Shown here: piece after piece, positions 59,121 to 64,000 of the stretch
Layout: each line of letters opens with the position of its first letter
How positions within the stretch are numbered: position 1 is the first letter of the stretch
Assembly: GCF_036195325.1 (NCBI RefSeq)
Contig: NZ_CP108101.1
Coordinates: forward strand, 4,154,001-4,218,000
DNA: 64,000 bases
Reading direction: 5' to 3'
Source of the DNA: Streptomyces sp. NBC_00234
GTDB taxonomy: Bacteria; Actinomycetota; Actinomycetes; Streptomycetales; Streptomycetaceae
The notes under the pieces: model-generated
Told to the model about the DNA's origin: nothing
What the model saw: only the letters and a program-made list of their open reading frames with translations
Database searches by the model: none
Program-made: the position numbers and the translations under genes

Positions 59121-59948
59121 TTAAGGACGACCCAGTTGGGACAGGACCTGCTTTGGGCGATTGGTGATGATTGCCTCGACTCCGAGGCGTGCGCAGAGCT
59201 CCACGTCCTCCGGTTCGTTCACCGTCCAGACGTGCACGCGGTGGCCCGCGCGGTGCAGCCGGTCGATGTAGCCGGGGTGACTGCGTACGATCCGCATCCC
59301 CGGACCGGCGATCCGGGCACCCGCCGGAAGCCGCGCGTCGCGGAGCCTCGGGGTGACGAACTGCATCAGATAGACGGTCGGCAGCGTGGGTGCGGCGGCC
59401 TGGACGCGGTGCAGGGAGCGCGCCGAGAAACTCATGATGCGGATCGGTGAGGGTCCCTCGGCCGGCGGATCGTCCAGACCGAAGCGCTTGAGCAGGTGCA
59501 GCAACCGCTCCTCGACCTGCCCCGCCCAGCGGGTGGGGTGCTTGGTCTCGATGGCCAGCTGAAGGGGCCGCCCGGCCGCACGCGTCTCGACGACGAGTTC
59601 GAGGAGGCGTTCCAGCGTGAGTACGGAGGTGAGCTCGCCCGGCGCCGGGTCCCAGTCCGGGGACTCCTCGCGGTCCTTCCAGGAACCGAAGTCGAGGGCC
59701 GCGAGCGCGGAGAGCTCCAGGGCGGAGACGGCGCCGCGGCCGTTGGACGTGCGGTTCACCCGGCGGTCGTGGACACAGACGAGGTGTCCGTCCGCGGTGA
59801 GCCGCACATCGCATTCCAGGGCGTCGGCGCCGTCCTCGATCGCCTTCCGGTAGGCGGCCAGGGTGTGCTCGGGTGCGTCGTCCGAGGCCCCGCGGTGGGC
59901 GATGACCTGGATCGGGGTGCGGATGGTGTGCTGGCGTGCGTCGGTCAC
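59121..59948 (-). CDS. Glycerophosphodiester phosphodiesterase
   Basis: A 275-residue GDPD TIM-barrel enzyme that hydrolyses glycerophosphodiesters to sn-glycerol-3-phosphate and an alcohol. The catalytic HRGASDDAPEHTL, ECDVRLTADG and CVHDRRVNRT motifs are present, as is the C-terminal VHVWTVNEPEDVE. No signal peptide, so it is probably cytoplasmic. The GTG at 59948 is the start; the ribosome binding site is weak. Confidence 0.93.
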   Translation of the reverse strand: MTDARQHTIRTPIQVIAHRGASDDAPEHTLAAYRKAIEDGADALECDVRLTADGHLVCVHDRRVNRTSNGRGAVSALELSALAALDFGSWKDREESPDWDPAPGELTSVLTLERLLELVVETRAAGRPLQLAIETKHPTRWAGQVEERLLHLLKRFGLDDPPAEGPSPIRIMSFSARSLHRVQAAAPTLPTVYLMQFVTPRLRDARLPAGARIAGPGMRIVRSHPGYIDRLHRAGHRVHVWTVNEPEDVELCARLGVEAIITNRPKQVLSQLGRP

Positions 59949-60157
59949 CGCGTCATGGTGTCACCGGTCGGCGACAGGCGCGCGCATCTTATAAAGGCAG
60001 ACATAAAGGGAGACCGTTTTGCCTGATGTAAAGATTGGTGTGCGGATGCACAGGTCCTGCTTACAGTGGCCTGACGTGCTGTGGGAAAAGCTGACCGCAG
60101 ACACGTGCACAGCGGATCTCTTGCCGAAGACCGAGTGGAACCGAGGAGTAAAGAGCT

Positions 60158-61654
60158 GTGAGCACCGAGAACGAGGGCAACGAGGGCACTGCGGTTCCGG
60201 CCGTACCGCCTGTTCCGTCCACACCTCCAGTGCCGCCGGCCGCTGCTCCCGAGGGCATGCCCCCGTCCGCGGCGGCCCCGGCCGTTCCTGCTGAAGCACC
60301 GACGGCGCCCGCGCCCGACGTCGCGCCCGCACCTGTTTCCGATGCGGCTCCCGGGAACCAGCCGCACGACACCTTCCAGCAGCCCTATCAGCAGCCGAGC
60401 CAGGAGTCGTACCAGGAGCCCGCGGGCGCGGGTGGCTGGCCGCCGCCCCCTCCGGCGATCCCCTCCTACGCCGGCGGCGGCGACTCGGGTCAGGGCTGGG
60501 GCGCTCCGGCGCCCGCCGACCCCGAGCGCCCGCGCAAGCGGCGCGCGAGCGGTCTGGTCGCCGCGGTGGCCGTGGCGGCGCTGGTCGCCGGCGGTGTCGG
60601 CGGAGCCCTCGGCTACTGGGTGGCCGACCGGAACGACACGAATTCCGCCACCGGCTCGACCACGGTCGCGGCCTCGAACAGCCCGAAGGACTTCAAGCGG
60701 GCCGAGGGCACGGTCGCCGGCGTCGCGGCGAAGGCGCTGCCCAGCGTCGTCACGATCGACGCCCAGAGCGGTGACGGCGAGGGCGGCTCCGGCACCGGCT
60801 TCGTGTACGACAAGGAAGGCCACATCCTCACGAACAACCACGTGGTGGCCTCCGCGGCGGACAGCGGCCAGCTGACGGCGACGTTCTCCAACGGCAAGAA
60901 GTACGACGCCGAGGTCGTCGGCCGCGCCCAGGGCTACGACGTGGCCGTGCTGAAGCTGAAGAACGCGCCGGAGGGGCTCACCCCGCTGGCCCTCGGCGAC
61001 TCGGACCAGGTCGCCGTCGGCGACTCGACGATCGCGATCGGCGCGCCGTTCGGTCTGTCCAACACGGTCACCACGGGCATCATCAGCGCCAAGAACCGCC
61101 CGGTCGCCTCCGGTGACGGATCCAGCAGCAAGAACTCGTACATGAGCGCCCTGCAGACCGACGCCTCCATCAACCCGGGCAACTCCGGTGGTCCGCTGCT
61201 CGACGCGGGCGGCGCGGTCATCGGCATCAACTCGGCCATCCAGTCGACCAGCGGCGGCGGCCAGTCCCAGGCGGGCTCGATCGGCCTCGGCTTCGCCATC
61301 CCGGTCAACCAGGCGAAGAACGTCGCCGAGCAGCTGATCAAGACGGGCGAGCCGGTCTACCCGGTGATCGGCGCGACGGTCACGATGGAGGAGACGACGG
61401 GCGGCGCGGTCATCTCGGAGGAGGGCGCGGGCGGCAGCCCGGCGGTCTCCCCGGACGGCCCGGCGGCCAAGGCGGGCCTCAAGGGGGGCGACGTGATCAC
61501 GAAGTTCAACGACACCGTGATCGAGAGCGGCCCGACCCTGATCGGCGAGATCTGGACCCACAAGCCGGGCGACAAGGTCACGCTGACCTACAAGCGCGAC
61601 GGCAAGACGGCAACGGCCGAACTCACCCTGGGCGAGCGCGAGGGCGACAGCTGA
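60158..61654 (+). CDS. HtrA/DegP-like trypsin-PDZ serine protease
   Basis: A 498-residue membrane-anchored protease. A ~125-residue proline/alanine-rich cytoplasmic tail is followed by one transmembrane helix (about residues 130-155), a trypsin-like domain with the triad His in LTNNHVV, Asp in GYDVAVL and Ser in GNSGGPLL, and a C-terminal PDZ domain (about 395-490). HtrA proteases degrade or refold damaged exported proteins. The GTG at 60158 follows GAGGAGTAAAGAGCT. The AT-richer 209-base gap upstream probably holds a stress-regulated promoter. Confidence 0.95.
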   Translation: MSTENEGNEGTAVPAVPPVPSTPPVPPAAAPEGMPPSAAAPAVPAEAPTAPAPDVAPAPVSDAAPGNQPHDTFQQPYQQPSQESYQEPAGAGGWPPPPPAIPSYAGGGDSGQGWGAPAPADPERPRKRRASGLVAAVAVAALVAGGVGGALGYWVADRNDTNSATGSTTVAASNSPKDFKRAEGTVAGVAAKALPSVVTIDAQSGDGEGGSGTGFVYDKEGHILTNNHVVASAADSGQLTATFSNGKKYDAEVVGRAQGYDVAVLKLKNAPEGLTPLALGDSDQVAVGDSTIAIGAPFGLSNTVTTGIISAKNRPVASGDGSSSKNSYMSALQTDASINPGNSGGPLLDAGGAVIGINSAIQSTSGGGQSQAGSIGLGFAIPVNQAKNVAEQLIKTGEPVYPVIGATVTMEETTGGAVISEEGAGGSPAVSPDGPAAKAGLKGGDVITKFNDTVIESGPTLIGEIWTHKPGDKVTLTYKRDGKTATAELTLGEREGDS

Positions 61655-61713
61655 CCGGCTAGGCTGTCCTTCGCGTCGAGGCGGGCCGCTGCCCGCCGAC
61701 TCCACGACGCGGG

Positions 61714-61800
61714 GGTGGGTTGCCCGAGCGGCCTAAGGGAACGGTCTTGAAAACCGTCGTCGCAGCGATGTGACCGTGGGTTCAAATCCCACACCCACCG
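61714..61800 (+). tRNA. tRNA-Ser (anticodon TGA)
   Basis: An 87-base class II tRNA. The acceptor stem pairs GGTGGGT with ACCCACC, the anticodon loop CTTGAAA places TGA at 61748-61750, the long variable arm is typical of serine tRNAs, and GGTTCAAATCC is the T loop. CCA is not encoded. No attachment-site duplication or integrase is nearby. Confidence 0.96.
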
Positions 61801-61816
61801 CAGCATTCAGCAATTC

Positions 61817-61850
61817 GGAAGAGGCATCCCGTTCACGGGGTGCCTCTTCC
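61817..61850 (+). terminator. Terminator of tRNA-Ser
   Basis: GGAAGAGGCATCCC / GGGGTGCCTCTTCC, a 14-bp stem with one G-T type mismatch and a 6-base loop, 17 bases after the tRNA. Confidence 0.82.
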
Positions 61851-61874
61851 GCATGTGCGGGCCGGACGTGGCGG

Positions 61875-62759
61875 TCAGAGGTGTTCCGGGCGGCCCGTGG
61901 TCAGGCGGGCCGCCGAGGCGATCGCGGCGCGGGCCTCCTGTTCGGACAGGCCGGTGTGGACCGCCGCGGATGTGAGGGCGTCGGCGAGTTCGTCGCCGAA
62001 GCCGTTCTCGTAGGCGCGGCAGGCCGCCCAGAAGAGGCGGGTGTTGCGCTGGCCTTCCCGGGCCGCCCGGACGAACTGGACGAGCCCCTGGCCCCGGTGG
62101 TCGACGGGCCGGTGGCTCGTGGGGTGGGGGCGGCGCACGGGGGGTGCGAGCAGGCGGAGGAGGGCCCGGGGGCAGGGCGCGGGGGCGAGGCGGGCGGTGC
62201 CCGGGGCCAGGCGGTAGGCGCCGTGGGTGGTAACCGAGCCGGGGCCCACGAGGTATCCGCCGAAGCCGCGGACGTCGATGCCGGGGGCGAGGCGGCTCGC
62301 CGAGTTCGGTACGGCCACGTCGGGCGGGCCGGTCAGCCAGAGGTGGCGTCCGCCGCTCGGGGTGAGCACGGTGATGGTCGGCGGGATGGTGAACCGGTGC
62401 CGCTCGGCCAGCTGTTGGAGCGCGCCCATGGAGTCCGTGCCGTGTGCCGCGTCGATGTCGAGGTCGATGCCGATGAGGCGGTGCGGGGGCCGGCCGCAGG
62501 CGATGCCGTAGCCCGTGGCGCGCGGCGCCGCGGCGAAGAGGGCGCGTACGGCGGTGGGGTCGGTGGTGGCGTCGTGGACGCCGTGGCCGGGCAGTCCGCA
62601 GCCGCCCCGGCAGCGGACCGGAGGGTCTTCGCCGCGGTGGGGTGAGCGCAGTGCGGGGAGCTTGGTGGCGGACAACGGGATGACGGGGAGCCCTCGCTCG
62701 GCGGCGGCGAGCGCGTGGGCCAGGGCCAGGGTGGCGTTCTGCCGGTCGATGGTGGCCAT
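61875..62759 (-). CDS. Bifunctional DNA primase/polymerase, N-terminal domain protein
   Basis: A 294-residue archaeo-eukaryotic-type primase/polymerase domain protein. A cysteine-rich segment (CRGGCGLPGHGVHDATTD) precedes the metal motif GIDLDIDAAHG, and GGRHLWL carries the conserved histidine, so catalytic residues appear present. The C-terminal helical part is short and there is no helicase domain. Stand-alone Prim-Pol proteins occur on the chromosomes of many actinobacteria and may help lesion bypass or repair. The ATG at 62759 has only a weak ribosome binding site. Confidence 0.85.
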   Translation of the reverse strand: MATIDRQNATLALAHALAAAERGLPVIPLSATKLPALRSPHRGEDPPVRCRGGCGLPGHGVHDATTDPTAVRALFAAAPRATGYGIACGRPPHRLIGIDLDIDAAHGTDSMGALQQLAERHRFTIPPTITVLTPSGGRHLWLTGPPDVAVPNSASRLAPGIDVRGFGGYLVGPGSVTTHGAYRLAPGTARLAPAPCPRALLRLLAPPVRRPHPTSHRPVDHRGQGLVQFVRAAREGQRNTRLFWAACRAYENGFGDELADALTSAAVHTGLSEQEARAAIASAARLTTGRPEHL

Positions 62760-63106
62760 GCGTTCATTCTCGTACAAGCGTTCGAAGGAGGGAAGGGGAA
62801 GAGGTGCGGGAAGGGGGGTGGCGGGGGGTGCTAAATAGGTGGGGCAGGAACGCTTTTCCTCTTGGGGGGTGCGGGGCGGCGGGGCGGCAGGGGGTGTGAG
62901 CTGCGGTTTCGCGCAGCGTGGGAGGTTTATCGGGTGTTCCTCACGCTTGCGGGGGAATCGAGGGCTGCGGGGTGGTTCGACGGGGATTCGGCGGGCAACT
63001 TTGGTCCTGCGACGTCGTGACCAACTCCGGAGCGGTCGGCCAACTGCTTCGGAACCAGCCGTAACAGCCGTATCAAGCCGTACTTTCGGTTCCTGGAGGA
63101 ATTGAC
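62760..63106. other. G-rich 347-base gap
   Basis: No gene is visible. The plus strand is strongly purine- and G-rich between ~62787 and 62895, including the quadruplex motif listed separately. The right part carries three AGCCGTA repeats (63057-63063, 63066-63072 and 63076-63082) directly upstream of the ribosome binding site of the secreted-protein gene. Confidence 0.65.
62864..62894 (+). other. Four-run G-quadruplex motif
   Basis: Runs of 6, 4, 4 and 5 G separated by loops of 3, 4 and 5 bases, on the plus strand, in the promoter region of the small secreted-protein gene and downstream of nothing on that strand. Confidence 0.7.
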
Positions 63107-63418
63107 ATGGCAAGCATCCGTACCGCTCGTGCCCTCGCCGCTGTTGCCGCCCTGCCGCTCGCCGTCGCGCTTTTCGGTGGCGTGGCCGCAGCAGACAACG
63201 GCTCCTTCGCGAACGACGGATCGAACGCGGCGGTGGCGACGATCGGCGGCAGTGGGGTCGGTGGCAACAACTCCGGCAACTCGTCCACCTCGCAGCAGCA
63301 GGCAGTCGGATCCGGCGCCTCGAACCAGAGCAACTCGGCCCAGGTGAACGGCTCGGCCTTCACGGCGATCGACCAGTCCAACCGGAACTTCGCGGTCAAC
63401 TTCACCCAGCTCTGGTGA
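63107..63418 (+). CDS. Small secreted Asn/Ser/Gln-rich protein
   Basis: A 103-residue protein with a signal peptide (residues 1-29, cleavage after VAAA-type sequence) and a mature chain of ~74 residues rich in Gly, Ser, Asn and Gln, with no cysteine and almost no charge. Repeated segments such as NNSGNSSTSQQQAVG and SNQSNSAQVNGSAFTAIDQ recall curlin-type amyloid repeats, and a C-terminal NFTQLW ends it. It is neither a chaplin (no GN-C pattern) nor a rodlin by sequence. GGAGGA precedes the ATG, and a strong terminator follows. Confidence 0.8.
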   Translation: MASIRTARALAAVAALPLAVALFGGVAAADNGSFANDGSNAAVATIGGSGVGGNNSGNSSTSQQQAVGSGASNQSNSAQVNGSAFTAIDQSNRNFAVNFTQLW

Positions 63419-63468
63419 CCCGGAGGCCGGGGGCCGCTGGGGGGTAGGTCCACGGTGTGGTGAAGCAC

Positions 63469-63512
63469 GGTCTGCGCGGCGGCACTTCGGTGCCACCGCG
63501 CAGACCTTTTTT
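63469..63512 (+). terminator. Intrinsic terminator with T-tract after the secreted-protein gene
   Basis: A 17-bp stem (GGTCTGCGCGGCGGCAC with its near-complement, one mismatch), a TTCG tetraloop and six T residues: the best classical terminator in the window. Confidence 0.95.
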
Positions 63513-63546
63513 GCGGTGCGGGGATCCTCGTGTTGCGGCAGCGGCC

Positions 63547-63580
63547 TTGACAGTCCGGTCGAATCTGACGGACAGTCAGA
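63547..63580 (+). promoter_or_regulatory. Candidate promoter and operator of the acyl-CoA dehydrogenase gene
   Basis: TTGACA at 63547-63552 could be a -35 element with GACAGT at 63571-63576 as -10 (18-base spacing). TCTGAC-N5-GTCAGA at 63564-63580 overlaps the -10, the usual placement of a TetR-family operator. Confidence 0.4.
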
Positions 63581-63623
63581 AAGCCATGACGTCACCGATC
63601 CGTACGCCCGGGAGGACGCCGCA

Positions 63624-64000
63624 GTGCACCTCGCCCCGACCGAACGCCAGCAGCGACTGCGCGCCGAACTCCGCACGTACTTCCGTGATGTCATGCCGGA
63701 CACGAGGGTGGAGGACCCTGCGGCACAGCGCGCGCTGCTGCGGCGGATCGGCGCCGACGGCATGCTCGGACTCGGCTGGCCCGTCGAGTACGGCGGGCAG
63801 GGCCGCGGCCCCGACGAACAGTTCGTCTTCTTCGACGAGGCGTACCGCGCCGGCGCGCCCGTGTCGATGGTCACCCTCAACACCGTCGGACCCACCCTGA
63901 TGAAGTACGGGACGGACGAGCAGAAGGACTACTTCCTGCCCCGGATCCTCAAGGGCGAGCTCGTCTTCGCGATCGGCTACAGCGAGCCGGAGGCGGGTAC
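63624..64000 (+). CDS. Acyl-CoA dehydrogenase (3' end cut off)
   Basis: The first 125 residues of an FAD-dependent acyl-CoA dehydrogenase. The N-terminal helical domain is present (LGLGWPVEYGGQGRGPDEQ, VTLNTVGPTLMKYGTDEQK), and the window ends in the conserved GYSEPEAG flavin-binding motif. The GTG at 63624 follows GGAGGACGCCGCA. Substrate class unknown. Confidence 0.93.
   Translation, partial: MHLAPTERQQRLRAELRTYFRDVMPDTRVEDPAAQRALLRRIGADGMLGLGWPVEYGGQGRGPDEQFVFFDEAYRAGAPVSMVTLNTVGPTLMKYGTDEQKDYFLPRILKGELVFAIGYSEPEAG

Noticed and set aside
61714..61800. Integration site of a mobile element at tRNA-Ser
   Set aside because: No integrase follows, the 3' end of the tRNA is not repeated within the window, and downstream genes look native.

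Overview
The window is high-GC actinobacterial DNA, and its gene content and order point to the core chromosome of a Streptomyces species. The markers are an ssgR-ssgA sporulation pair, two rare TTA leucine codons, Rex-controlled cyd genes, an S. lividans-type dtpA/sco/ecuC copper cluster and DUF5926/DUF5326 proteins. Gene order (ssgR, ssgA, yibE-like, thiC, hisC, cydA, cydB, cydCD, serS, pheA, copper cluster, pepP-like, htrA-like) follows what I remember of the S. coelicolor region a few tens of kb from oriC; this was recalled, not searched. Three perfect ParB sites (GTTTCACGTGAAAC), one near-perfect site and two groups of DnaA boxes independently support an oriC-proximal position. I see no insertion sequence, prophage, CRISPR array or rRNA operon, and one tRNA gene (Ser-TGA).

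Layout. 1-10 kb: a truncated serine hydrolase, a winged-helix protein, two GNAT acetyltransferases, a MarR regulator, a small membrane protein that starts inside parS, a TTA-containing globin-flavoreductase, a Nudix hydrolase, a LysR regulator, a PLP-dependent cystathionine-type enzyme, a holin-like membrane protein, a cupin and a DUF5326 protein. 10-16 kb: ssgR and ssgA (septum-site and sporulation control), a YibE/F membrane protein and thiC behind a TPP riboswitch. 16-31 kb: a metallophosphoesterase, a LacI regulator, a histidinol-phosphate/aromatic aminotransferase, the cytochrome bd genes cydA-cydB-cydCD behind a Rex operator, a GAF histidine kinase, an M23 peptidase, a HAD phosphatase and an LLM flavin-dependent enzyme.

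31-41 kb: a KptA-like RNA phosphotransferase beside three DnaA boxes, a tightly coupled M24 peptidase / hydrolase-SDR fusion / MerR operon, a four-gene ABC-2 transporter operon and an antirepressor-like DNA-binding protein with a coiled-coil tail. 41-51 kb: a HAD phosphatase coupled to serS, a 627-base non-coding gap with seven DnaA-box-like sites, pheA, and a copper-trafficking operon (ycnI, sco, ecuC, copCD, dtpA). 51-64 kb: two RsbW-like ATPases, an aminopeptidase P, a TTA-containing PP2C phosphatase, two Prim-Pol-like proteins (one apparently without catalytic residues), a GDPD, an HtrA-like protease, tRNA-Ser, a small secreted Asn/Ser/Gln-rich protein and the start of an acyl-CoA dehydrogenase.

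The most unusual features are regulatory DNA rather than proteins. They are the DnaA-box cluster between serS and pheA, the second cluster upstream of kptA, and two genes (cydCD and a membrane protein) whose GTG start codon occupies the same position inside a perfect parS site. Together they suggest a region where chromosome segregation and replication signals are interleaved with gene expression signals.
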